Origin: a virus | Direction: 5' to 3' (one strand) | DNA length: 52,286 bases | IMG/VR virus record: IMGVR_UViG_3300046000_009647 | Coordinates: 1 to 52,286 of that record | Part shown: in pieces, positions 5,299 to 12,559 of the stretch | Layout of the letters: each line of letters opens with the position of its first letter | How positions within the stretch are numbered: the first letter of the stretch is position 1 | Notes under the pieces: model-generated | The model's database searches: none | What the model was told of the DNA's origin: nothing | The model's input: the letters and a program-made list of their open reading frames with translations, nothing else | Translations under genes and position numbers: made by a program

Positions 5299-6135
5299 TT
5301 AAGAAGCTTGATGATCTGCTAATACTTTAGAAACATGAGCTACTACTTTATCCCAAGAAGCTATACCATCTTCATCCTCATAAATTACAGGATCAGGACG
5401 ACCTAATTTAATAAACGCTTCTACTCTTTCAACTGATGAAGCACTCTTATAATCAGAATTCCCACTTGGGTATGGTTTATAACTCGTATTAGTTCTACTA
5501 TATACTTCGTTAAAGTCTAATCCTAATTCTTCACATAAGATTTGGCCATCAACTAAAATATCATATTTCATTCCTTCAAGATATGGAGTGAAATATCCTA
5601 CTCTTTCAGCATCCCAGTTACCTGCTCTAAAAGCAGCATCATCAGCATCTCTGAATTCTTGTCTACAATCTGGATAAACTCCAAAATCTCCTGCATGAAT
5701 TCCTAAAGCAATATCGCAATTTTCTTTTGTTCTATTAGAAACAGATAAAGCTACTGCTTGTACTATTGAAGCAAACATTTTGTTACGATTAGGAACAACT
5801 GTCTCTTTTTGATTTGATTGCTCATAGTGACCTTCTGGTACTTCTTCACCTCCTGTTACTAAGGCTGAATCTAATAAATCAACTAATCCGTTTAATTGGA
5901 TTTGGCGGTAATTAATAGGTGTTGTCCATTTATCAGACCTTTTAGCGTACTCTACTCTAATATACTCTACTAGTGATTGAGCTCTCTCTAGCTCTACTCT
6001 GTGTTTTTGACCATAGTCAAATGAAATAGCAGTAACTGTGTCATACTCTTTTAGACATCTAAGTAGTAACGTACTGCTATCCATGCCTCCACTCAGTGAA
6101 AGGACTACATGTTTCTTATTTTTGCTCTCCTTCAT
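5299..6135 (-). CDS. queC: QueC-like 7-cyano-7-deazaguanine synthase
   Basis: QueC turns 7-carboxy-7-deazaguanine into preQ0 using ATP and ammonia. The PP-loop motif SGGMDSS is at residues 15-21, FDYGQKHR follows near 40, and VVPNRNKMF and AGDFGVYPDCR match the family. I prefer the start MKESKNKK at 6135; an in-frame ATG at 6159 would overlap the upstream gene further. The C-terminal region that normally binds zinc through four Cys reads TNTSYKP and SDYKSASSVERVEAF, so all four ligands appear lost. It is the last gene of the operon with the DpdA-like transglycosylase, which suggests a role in DNA modification rather than tRNA queuosine. Confidence 0.88.
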   Translation of the reverse strand: MKESKNKKHVVLSLSGGMDSSTLLLRCLKEYDTVTAISFDYGQKHRVELERAQSLVEYIRVEYAKRSDKWTTPINYRQIQLNGLVDLLDSALVTGGEEVPEGHYEQSNQKETVVPNRNKMFASIVQAVALSVSNRTKENCDIALGIHAGDFGVYPDCRQEFRDADDAAFRAGNWDAERVGYFTPYLEGMKYDILVDGQILCEELGLDFNEVYSRTNTSYKPYPSGNSDYKSASSVERVEAFIKLGRPDPVIYEDEDGIASWDKVVAHVSKVLADHQAS

Positions 6136-6454
6136 AAATCTTTTTTCCAAAATATTCATCTAAAAATTCTCTACGATACAAATGTACTGTCCCTTTGTAA
6201 GCAGGATTTTCAATATGTCTTTCGTGGATAGTTTCTTTAAGCTTTACAGCAACATTATTTACTTCTGCTCCTAATTGTTTTCCTGCTGCTCTACCTAAAT
6301 AGTCATAAAGCGACATCATGTAAGGTTTTTGTTCCATAACTTTTTGTTCCATAACTGGTTCTGTGATTAAATTAATAATTTCTAATACGTTTTGTTTTGT
6401 AAAAATCGAACTTGGTGATGATTTGATCAATAATGATACTAATTTTTTGTCCAT
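6116..6454 (-). CDS. Hypothetical protein in the deazaguanine operon
   Basis: The 112-residue product is mostly helical, with a Met/Gln repeat (VMEQKVMEQKP) near residues 34-45 and the segment LYDYLGRAAGKQLG after it. A basic, aromatic tail follows (HLYRREFLDEYFGKK). I do not recognise a family. Its start lies inside the end of the upstream 50-codon gene, and its end overlaps the start of queC, so expression should be coupled. The leader ends in AAAGTTATG. Confidence 0.6.
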   Translation of the reverse strand: MDKKLVSLLIKSSPSSIFTKQNVLEIINLITEPVMEQKVMEQKPYMMSLYDYLGRAAGKQLGAEVNNVAVKLKETIHERHIENPAYKGTVHLYRREFLDEYFGKKIYEGEQK

Positions 6455-6591
6455 AACTTTAATTTATTTTTTATTGCAAATTTAATATATGAAAAATATC
6501 CTGCTACTCCAACAAAAAGTGCAGAAAGGTTAAAAATGTGGGGATGATTTTCCCCACAAGTTCCACAAATATGATTTATAACTTCGGTCAT
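6439..6591 (-). CDS. Small membrane protein with CxxC
   Basis: This 50-codon gene starts at ATG 6591, overlapping the TGA of the gene before it (ATGA), and ends with TAG at 6439, inside the next gene. The product has ICGTCGENHPH near the N-terminus (a CxxC with two His, a possible metal site) and a hydrophobic stretch LSALFVGVAGYFSYI. The two start-stop overlaps make it likely to be real despite its size. Function is unknown. Confidence 0.6.
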   Translation of the reverse strand: MTEVINHICGTCGENHPHIFNLSALFVGVAGYFSYIKFAIKNKLKLWTKN

Positions 6592-6728
6592 TTTTTTAAT
6601 TTTTCTAATTTCCAAGGATGGAAGGTTATATCAAGGGTTTCAGGACCAAACTCAGCCATTCTTTGATAGCTATACCCAAACCAACTAAGTGGTCGGTTTA
6701 CTAATTGTATTAAATAAAACTTTATCAT
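6588..6728 (-). CDS. Small hypothetical protein (46 aa)
   Basis: The gene starts at ATG 6728, overlapping the TGA stop of the DpdA-like gene, and ends in TGA overlapping the ATG of the next small gene. The product begins MIKFYLIQLVNRP and ends in basic residues (FHPWKLEKLKK). Small phage proteins ending in a FHPW-like motif are common, but I know no function. The overlaps on both sides argue for real, coupled translation. Confidence 0.6.
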   Translation of the reverse strand: MIKFYLIQLVNRPLSWFGYSYQRMAEFGPETLDITFHPWKLEKLKK

Positions 6729-7513
6729 TGATTACAAAATTCTTTAAATTTATTTATATTAAATATAATATCTTCTAATTTGGAATCCAAATTTTCTTCC
6801 ATAAATTCTTCAATCTTTTCTTTGGGTTTTTCTAATAAACCTGTTTCAGTATATCTTATACCTAAAGCACCACAAATAATTGGGTTTGAAGTATCAACTG
6901 AATTAACAACGGTAGGGATTGCGTCTCTATAAAATGTAAATTCTTGTGGAGTAGAAGCTCCTAATAAATGAATATAGTGATGATCCTTAATTACATTTTG
7001 GGATAATAAAAATTGTATAAGTAATACTCTCCCAACAGATTGATTAGCTAAAACATTTTCTGATCCTCCTAATTCTTGATAAACAATAGAGGAATGATTA
7101 AATGCAAAATGAGTATAACCTAAATCAACACATTGTTGGTATAATAAATGTATATCACTCACGGTTTTTCCTTGCAATACTACCATTAATTTAGTACGCA
7201 TCGGCATCTTATATTGTAACCAATGTTTAGCATTTTTAGCCGTGATTGTTGAATCATTCCACTCGTCAGGAACAATAAAAATATCAGGTTTAATTAAATC
7301 AATTTTTTCAAGTAAATCTTGAGTAGTATGAGTTACTCCCTCAAATAATCCATTATCACAGATTATGAATCTGTCTCTTTCTCGAGCATCTAAAAAATAT
7401 TGTCTGTAATCAGAGTATTTATCCAACAAGTGGGGTAAACAATAGTCAAAATTATTCCATTCATGGCTATATTCCATTAGGGTTAAGGGTAATTCGTGTG
7501 AAATTTTAATCAT
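6725..7513 (-). CDS. dpdA: DpdA-like DNA deazaguanine transglycosylase
   Basis: The 262-residue product has the layout of the TGT/DpdA superfamily, which swaps a guanine base for a 7-deazaguanine. CDNGLFEG at residues 52-59 matches the DSGGFQ-type motif with the first catalytic Asp (D53). VPDEW is at 81-85, MVVLQGKT at 110-117, and NSVDTSNP at 204-211 holds the likely nucleophile (D207). HLLGAS at 182-187 fits the family's late barrel strand. At 262 residues it is shorter than tRNA-guanine transglycosylases and lacks their zinc site, as expected of phage DpdA. It overlaps the upstream gene by 8 nt, and queC ends the same operon. Confidence 0.82.
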   Translation of the reverse strand: MIKISHELPLTLMEYSHEWNNFDYCLPHLLDKYSDYRQYFLDARERDRFIICDNGLFEGVTHTTQDLLEKIDLIKPDIFIVPDEWNDSTITAKNAKHWLQYKMPMRTKLMVVLQGKTVSDIHLLYQQCVDLGYTHFAFNHSSIVYQELGGSENVLANQSVGRVLLIQFLLSQNVIKDHHYIHLLGASTPQEFTFYRDAIPTVVNSVDTSNPIICGALGIRYTETGLLEKPKEKIEEFMEENLDSKLEDIIFNINKFKEFCNQ

Positions 7514-8021
7514 AACGTGATTGTAAATGTTTTAATGATTTTGGTAAATAAAATTTATTATAAGGGTATTTTTGTTGTAAGTGAATGTACAACTCTTCTA
7601 GTGTACCATCAAATTCTCCCATTAGAGTTTTTACTTCATCTTTAGTAATTTTGAAGTTTTTAGATAATTCAATAGCAATAGATTCTAATCTATTATCTTC
7701 TTCCTTGTAGTGATCTTCTAATAAACGTTTTCTACGTGAACGAAGTAATGAAGTTTCCTCTACATATCGTCCCATATCATCTAAACCAAATTTATTGTAA
7801 ATTTTATTCATTTCATGCTCACACCACATAGCTTGATAGTTGTAGTGAGAGTAATTAAAATCACCATTTTTAATCCGGTCTAATATAAAGGATTGTTTAG
7901 ATAAAGAAGGTTTTGGATCGTCATACATTCTCCACCACCTAAAAGCATTGTAATTTAATTTACGTAACTTTTTAAATTTTTTCTCTAATTGTTCTTGTGA
8001 GTAAGAAGGATTGTATATCAT
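7506..8021 (-). CDS. Hypothetical protein, first gene of the dpdA operon
   Basis: The 171-residue product is basic and mostly helical, rich in Tyr, Lys and Arg. Features include YNAFRWWRMYDDPKP near residues 24-38 and a Glu/Arg-rich helix around 95-115. No family is recognised. It overlaps dpdA by 8 nt, so the two are translationally coupled; its basic charge would fit DNA binding, perhaps as a partner that guides the transglycosylase, but this is inference. The leader ends in AATAAAAGTTATG. Confidence 0.6.
   Translation of the reverse strand: MIYNPSYSQEQLEKKFKKLRKLNYNAFRWWRMYDDPKPSLSKQSFILDRIKNGDFNYSHYNYQAMWCEHEMNKIYNKFGLDDMGRYVEETSLLRSRRKRLLEDHYKEEDNRLESIAIELSKNFKITKDEVKTLMGEFDGTLEELYIHLQQKYPYNKFYLPKSLKHLQSRYD
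8011..8021 (-). promoter_or_regulatory. Start region with AAAAGTTATG leader
   Basis: The minus strand reads AAAATAAAAGTT directly before the ATG at 8021. Identical or near-identical leaders precede the genes starting at 6454, 18649, 19443, 21778 and 26015, and one lies 6 nt upstream of the start at 14932. It resembles the RegA target of T4, which includes the start codon. Function is inferred. Confidence 0.4.
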
Positions 8022-8044
8022 AACTTTTATTTTAATACTTAAAT

Positions 8045-8068
8045 GTACGAAGGCTCCCTTAGGGAGCC
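8045..8068 (-). terminator. Hairpin between lysis cassette and dpdA operon
   Basis: GGCTCCC pairs with GGGAGCC around TAA, just after the stop of the spanin-like gene. The minus strand continues TTCGTACATTT, so the T run is weak. Confidence 0.5.
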
Positions 8069-8072
8069 AAAT

Positions 8073-8474
8073 TTATTTTATAAAGAGATACCCTGAGGTA
8101 ATTACTCCAACTAGTGTACCTAGTTTATATAAAAAGGTTTTTGTTCTTTGTTTTTTTATTTCATCTCGTAGATCACTAGTCATATGTTCGTACTGACCAA
8201 TTTGTAATTCTTGTTGACGAATGATGTATTGGTTATTCTCGTCTTTATCATTCAGTAACTCAATGATTGTATCCTTATGCTCATCTCTTTCTTCTAACTT
8301 ATTTACTACAGTTGATAGTAAATCATTTTCAGCTACACATCCATCATAACGTACTAATTCCTTAGCTGCTTGTCTGGCTACTTTACTCGGTAGGCAAACT
8401 GTCTTTGTATCTGCTTGTGAAAAACAGTTCAAGTTCACTATCAGAAAGCTTGTCAATATTATTAGCTTTTTCAT
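8073..8474 (-). CDS. Secreted coiled-coil protein, spanin-like
   Basis: The 133-residue product has a signal peptide (residues 1-20, ending NCFSQA), a long charged coiled coil (about 40-110), and a C-terminal membrane segment (114-133, YKLGTLVGVITSGYLFI). A periplasmic coiled coil tethered at one end is the plan of spanins, which fuse inner and outer membranes in the last step of lysis. No lipobox is evident. Its first 92 nt overlap the end of the upstream gene in another frame, an arrangement known from Rz/Rz1 pairs. Confidence 0.6.
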   Translation of the reverse strand: MKKLIILTSFLIVNLNCFSQADTKTVCLPSKVARQAAKELVRYDGCVAENDLLSTVVNKLEERDEHKDTIIELLNDKDENNQYIIRQQELQIGQYEHMTSDLRDEIKKQRTKTFLYKLGTLVGVITSGYLFIK

Positions 8475-8736
8475 TTGTTTGTTTTTTTATGATTGTTACT
8501 GTTTTATTAATTTGGTGAATTTCATTTGTAATTGTAACTACTTTATGTGTTACTGAATCTATTTTAGTGTCTATTTCACGATTGACTACTAGGGCTGAGT
8601 CTATTTCAGTTTGGAGTGATTCAATCTTATCTATAAATCCTTTAACGTCTGTTCTAATACTATTTGTATTAAAAATGCTGTATCCTACTAGTACTAATAC
8701 TATGATTAGCAGTATGTTTTGTTTATTCTGTAACAT
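8383..8736 (-). CDS. Membrane-anchored coiled-coil protein, Rz-like
   Basis: The 117-residue product has an N-terminal membrane segment (residues 7-24, ILLIIVLVLVGYSIF) and then a continuous coiled coil rich in Ile, Val, Asp, Thr and Lys up to about residue 100. This is the plan of an inner-membrane spanin. The gene overlaps the holin gene by 14 nt and the downstream secreted coiled-coil gene by 92 nt, as in a lysis cassette. Confidence 0.6.
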   Translation of the reverse strand: MLQNKQNILLIIVLVLVGYSIFNTNSIRTDVKGFIDKIESLQTEIDSALVVNREIDTKIDSVTHKVVTITNEIHQINKTVTIIKKQTNEKANNIDKLSDSELELFFTSRYKDSLPTE

Positions 8737-9148
8737 CTCTTTGTCCTTTATGATTATCGAATTTATCTAATATTTGAGTAAGTAATTCATTTTTTACAAC
8801 ACCCACCATTGAAGCATTCTTTAATACTGAGATTAGTTGGAACACTAGGAAAGGTGCCATTATGGTTTCACTCAACCAAGCTGTTCCTGTAAATCCTTTT
8901 TCAATTGCTAATATGCAAGCAAGCATTATTACCCAGAATCCAAATGTTCTTAACACACTTAGGGCTTTATAAGTTTTAAATCCCTCTCTCTTTATTCCTG
9001 CCCATACACCAAAAAACCCATCAGCAAATACAACAACACTCACAGCAAGAAATTGCTCAGCATTATCTGAAGTTAGATTAAAAAAATAAGTGCCAATAAA
9101 GGCTAAGATTGTTGACATTGATAGTATAATTATTAATCCTGTTTTCAT
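8723..9148 (-). CDS. Holin, multi-spanning
   Basis: The 141-residue product has four hydrophobic segments (about residues 3-24, 31-50, 65-84 and 93-110), with GFFGVWAGIKREGFKT between the second and third, and a polar tail. This resembles phage holins that release endolysin from the cytoplasm. It starts 5 nt after the end of the endolysin gene, which supports the call. Confidence 0.72.
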   Translation of the reverse strand: MKTGLIIILSMSTILAFIGTYFFNLTSDNAEQFLAVSVVVFADGFFGVWAGIKREGFKTYKALSVLRTFGFWVIMLACILAIEKGFTGTAWLSETIMAPFLVFQLISVLKNASMVGVVKNELLTQILDKFDNHKGQRDVTE

Positions 9149-9153
9149 AATAA

Positions 9154-9762
9154 CTATTTTATGTATTCATAATACTTCTTAGTTCTAATAGCTCGATCTT
9201 CCAAACCATGAGTTCCACCATTTACTCTTCTAGTTAATGCAAGAATTGATGCATCATCAACTACTTTACATAAGTTCCACAGTTTATTATTATTAAAAAA
9301 GAATATTGCTGATTCAAAAGAATATAGTGTCGCTACTAGGTCTGGATTGGTTATTATTTCTGGTTTTTGTAGGTACTTGGAGAATGCTGTGTAATTATCT
9401 TTTCCTGTTAATTGAAGAGCTCCTCTTCCTCTAAACTTCCAACCATCACCAGATGCCTCATTACCATTACCCATTCTTGATGCATAAACCCTATTGGCAA
9501 TCTTTTGAGGGTTTTTAGCATATGATTCTTCTAGTGTGCCTGGAAAATACTTTGAGAAGGTTTTTTGTAAACCCTCTGCAGAATAGTTTAAATTCTCTGA
9601 GAGTATTGTAAATCCCCCAGTTTCGTGTGCTGTTTGACCGAAGAAGTGGGCAGCAGCTGTTGGAGTTAACCTAAAATACTCCATTGCCTTTTTCATTGTA
9701 GTTGGACCAAAATTACCGTCAGGAGTAGCTCCTATCTTTTGTTGTAAACTTTTTAAACTCAT
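9154..9762 (-). CDS. Endolysin, GH19 chitinase-like
   Basis: This 202-residue enzyme should cut the peptidoglycan glycan strand during lysis. The GH19 fold is shown by AHFFGQTAHETGGF (residues 38-51, with the catalytic Glu), ENLNYSAEGL (56-65), ASRMGNGNEASGDGWKFRGRGALQLTG from about 94, and VNGGTHG near 180. No signal peptide is present, so it needs a holin; holin-like genes lie on both sides. The N-terminal LQQKIGATPDGNFGPTTMK segment looks like a short peptidoglycan-binding motif. Confidence 0.92.
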   Translation of the reverse strand: MSLKSLQQKIGATPDGNFGPTTMKKAMEYFRLTPTAAAHFFGQTAHETGGFTILSENLNYSAEGLQKTFSKYFPGTLEESYAKNPQKIANRVYASRMGNGNEASGDGWKFRGRGALQLTGKDNYTAFSKYLQKPEIITNPDLVATLYSFESAIFFFNNNKLWNLCKVVDDASILALTRRVNGGTHGLEDRAIRTKKYYEYIK

Positions 9763-9763
9763 A

Positions 9764-9964
9764 TTATTCTTGATTTGTATCCTCTACAAAGAAACTTGTT
9801 ATTACTTTACCTAAAATACCACATATCATAGATGTAATTGCCAGAGCAGGTTCATCAATAAAAGCTGTGTACCCTGTAATTAGTGTTGAGATACTTAATA
9901 AGGCATTACCTATTTGTTTCCACAATTTAGGAGTAGGTGATTTAAGTCTGTTTAGTAGGTTCAT
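9764..9964 (-). CDS. Small holin-like protein
   Basis: I place the start at ATG 9964 (MNLLNRLKSPTPKLW), because a longer in-frame start would lie inside the terminator at 9997-10023, and because an ATATTTAT motif is 25 nt before this ATG. The 66-residue product has an amphipathic basic start and two membrane segments (about residues 17-34 and 40-58). It is one base from the endolysin gene. Its size and place suggest a pinholin or antiholin. Confidence 0.6.
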   Translation of the reverse strand: MNLLNRLKSPTPKLWKQIGNALLSISTLITGYTAFIDEPALAITSMICGILGKVITSFFVEDTNQE

Positions 9965-9989
9965 GGTAGGTTTAAGTTTTAGGTTTACA

Positions 9990-9997
9990 ATAAATAT
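9990..9997 (-). promoter_or_regulatory. Late-promoter-like motif before lysis cassette
   Basis: ATATTTATTGTAAACC on the minus strand lies 25 nt before the first lysis gene and directly after a terminator, where a promoter is needed. Confidence 0.55.
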
Positions 9998-10023
9998 AAA
10001 AAGCCCCAATGTTAATTGAGGCT
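9997..10023 (-). terminator. Intrinsic terminator after nrdA
   Basis: AGCCTCAAT pairs with ATTGGGGCT (one mismatch) around a 4-nt loop and is followed by TTTTT. It separates nrdA from the lysis cassette. Confidence 0.87.
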
Positions 10024-10046
10024 CTTTTGTAAAATTGTATTAATTT

Positions 10047-11777
10047 TTAACCTTCACAGGAAATGCAAGCGCTTTCAGCTGTTCTATTTAAATTATCACC
10101 TCGCAATACTGATTCAGTACGTAAGTAATATAGAGTTTTAATTCCTAGTTTATGTGCTTCTTTATGTACTGCACTAATGAATTTAGGAGTATCATTTGGA
10201 TCAAAACATAAATTTAAAGACATTGCTTGATCTACATATTTTTGGCGAATTGCATTTTGTCTTACTAAATCCATTTGATTAATCTCTTTAAATGTTAAGA
10301 ATACTTCTTTTTCTTCTTGAGATAAAATGTAATCCGGTAATCCTAATACAGAGCCTTGATCTTTTAAGATTTGATCCCAAATACTATCAATATTAAACCC
10401 TTTAGATTCAAGTAATTGCTCTAATATTCGGTTTTTCTTAATGAATACACCTTTGGCTGTTTTTAAGTTGTAAACATTAGCTGGGATTGGTTCAACTGAT
10501 GGTGAAACACCACCTGAAATGTGAGCATTAGATACAGTTGGGGCAATTGCTAAATGATGTGTATGTCTTAATCCTGTTCCTTTACACCATTCTGGTTCTC
10601 CGTACAATTCTGCTTGTTCTTTAGAGGCTCTTAATGCTCCTTGCTCAATAAAATCAAACATCAATCTAGTGTAAGTGTCAGCTGGTATTCCTGTGAATGG
10701 TAAGTTTTTAGATTGTAAAAATGTATGCCATCCTAATACTCCTAAACCAATTGCTCTACCTTTAACAGCAGATCTTACAGTATTTTCAAAGAATTTAATG
10801 TTTTTAGCACGATCAATAAATTCTTGTAATGCACCTTCTAAAAACCATGTAGATAGTTCAGGTAAGTCCATTCCATTTTCAAATTTGTAATCTTTCCATT
10901 CATCCCATCTAGCAAGATTTAATGAAGATAAACAACAAATAAATGAGTGTAATTCATCTGTGTAAAGTGCAATTTCAGAACAAATGTTCGTCATTGTTAC
11001 TTTTAAATTATTGTTTTTGTATGGTTGAGGGTTAGCATTATTAACGTTATCTTCAAACATAATATAAGGTTCACCTGTCTCTAAACGTGTTTTAAGAATT
11101 TCACCCCATAATTTTAATGATTTTGGGTCTCTTTCTTCAAGTTTGTTCATAAAGACATCATCAATTACAACACATTGGTGTAAATTTAAACATTGTCTAT
11201 TAACATCACCTTTTGGTCGTCTAATTCCTAAGAATTCTTCAATATCTGGGTGATTAATTGATAAATTAACTGATGCTGCTCCTCTACGTACTGAACCTTG
11301 GTTTGTAGCTAGGATAGTTGAGTCAAACATTTTAGCCCAAGGTACAATACCTTCAGAAGTACCATTATCTTTAATCATTTTACCTCTACCTCTAATACGA
11401 GATAAACCAATACCAACTCCACCACCTTGTGAAGTTAATCTCATTAATTCTGAATTAGAGCCGGCAATTCCTTCAATTGAATCTTCTACATCAATACCAA
11501 AACATGAAATAGGCATACCTCTTTCTGTCCCCATATTTGATAATACAGGAGATGCTAAACATAACCAGTTTTTAACTAGGGCTTCATAAAAGAAAGGTTG
11601 TAAGTCTTTACGTTTTAATCTTCTTGCTGATGCTTTACTTACTCTTAAAAATGCTTTAAATGCATCTTCTTCAGGTAAAAGATATCCTTTAGAGATAATA
11701 TCTAATCCTATTTGATCCATCCAATTAGGGTAATTTTTGCCCTTAACCCAGTGGGTTGTGTCTACGTGTACGCTCAT
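10047..11777 (-). CDS. nrdA: Ribonucleotide reductase large subunit
   Basis: NrdA reduces ribonucleotides to deoxyribonucleotides with NrdB, feeding phage DNA synthesis. The redox Cys is in ISCFG (C92), the thiyl-radical Cys lies in TNICSEIAL (C266, with N264 and E268), and its partner is in ICCLSSLNL (C281/C282). The C-terminal shuttle pair is CISC at 571-574. At 576 residues it is much shorter than the roughly 750 of bacterial class Ia enzymes: the N-terminal ATP cone is missing, so feedback inhibition by dATP at that site should be lost. An HNH gene separates it from nrdB. Confidence 0.95.
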   Translation of the reverse strand: MSVHVDTTHWVKGKNYPNWMDQIGLDIISKGYLLPEEDAFKAFLRVSKASARRLKRKDLQPFFYEALVKNWLCLASPVLSNMGTERGMPISCFGIDVEDSIEGIAGSNSELMRLTSQGGGVGIGLSRIRGRGKMIKDNGTSEGIVPWAKMFDSTILATNQGSVRRGAASVNLSINHPDIEEFLGIRRPKGDVNRQCLNLHQCVVIDDVFMNKLEERDPKSLKLWGEILKTRLETGEPYIMFEDNVNNANPQPYKNNNLKVTMTNICSEIALYTDELHSFICCLSSLNLARWDEWKDYKFENGMDLPELSTWFLEGALQEFIDRAKNIKFFENTVRSAVKGRAIGLGVLGWHTFLQSKNLPFTGIPADTYTRLMFDFIEQGALRASKEQAELYGEPEWCKGTGLRHTHHLAIAPTVSNAHISGGVSPSVEPIPANVYNLKTAKGVFIKKNRILEQLLESKGFNIDSIWDQILKDQGSVLGLPDYILSQEEKEVFLTFKEINQMDLVRQNAIRQKYVDQAMSLNLCFDPNDTPKFISAVHKEAHKLGIKTLYYLRTESVLRGDNLNRTAESACISCEG

Positions 11778-11782
11778 GTTTA

Positions 11783-12505
11783 TTAATTAATTTTTCTTTT
11801 TCTATTGATTACTTTTTCATAAACCTTGCCATAATTTGGGTTAGATTCAAATTTAATTTCAAACCCTTCCCATTTAAAGGGTTTATTACATTTAGGATTT
11901 TTTAGTATTTTACCTTTATTTACCCAATTTCTTATAGTTAATTCATTCAGACCCCATTTTATTAAAGATTTAATGTTTTTAAATTCTAATTGATTATCTA
12001 AAGGATCTATAAGAATATATTTACCTTTACTTGTTCCAAAATTACCAGCTAATTCACCTGGCCTTTTAACACCATACATTGGATGATTAGGGCCTTCCAT
12101 AGGTTTAATAAACTTTAAATAGAATTCTTCATTAGATAAATTTTGAATATTTTTTATCATAGTTTTTCTCCTTTCTTCTATTATTTCAGGAGACCAATTT
12201 TTATTATTCAAACTTTCTTTAATTCTTTTAATTTTTAATTCCTCTACAGCTTGTTTTTTTGTTTTACTTACTCCACTCATTAATCTATAAGATATCCAAT
12301 TACTATTAGTAGGTTTCCACTTATATAATAGATAATGAGCAAACACATGTTGTTCATATGTAAGTAAGATTAAATTACTTTTATCATCACTTCCTTTATC
12401 AGATCTAGGAAGGATATGATGATTGTGATAAATTTCACCTTCTATTTTTAAATTCTCTTTACATCTATCTATATGAGTATTATATAAAGTTTCCCAGTTT
12501 ATCAT
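11783..12505 (-). CDS. HNH homing endonuclease between nrdA and nrdB
   Basis: The 240-residue product has an N-terminal HNH module: YHNHHILPRS (residues 26-35), then SNLILLTYEQHVFAHYLL. A NUMOD3-like GPNHPMYGVKRPGELAGNF is at about 138-156, and a helix-turn-helix-like segment with NUMOD1 features follows (FKNIKSLIKWGLNELTIRNW). It is a free-standing mobile gene in the intergenic gap of the nrd operon, a site also used by mobile genes in other T4-like phages. An ATATTTAT motif lies 17 nt upstream. Confidence 0.88.
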   Translation of the reverse strand: MINWETLYNTHIDRCKENLKIEGEIYHNHHILPRSDKGSDDKSNLILLTYEQHVFAHYLLYKWKPTNSNWISYRLMSGVSKTKKQAVEELKIKRIKESLNNKNWSPEIIEERRKTMIKNIQNLSNEEFYLKFIKPMEGPNHPMYGVKRPGELAGNFGTSKGKYILIDPLDNQLEFKNIKSLIKWGLNELTIRNWVNKGKILKNPKCNKPFKWEGFEIKFESNPNYGKVYEKVINRKRKIN

Positions 12506-12522
12506 AATATATTATTTGATAA

Positions 12523-12530
12523 TAAATATC
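12523..12530 (-). promoter_or_regulatory. Late-promoter-like motif ATATTTAT
   Basis: It is 17 nt before the HNH gene at 11783-12505 and reads ATATTTATTATCAAA on the minus strand. Confidence 0.45.
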
Positions 12531-12559
12531 AAGACTTTTTTGAAAAACGTCATTTTGTT

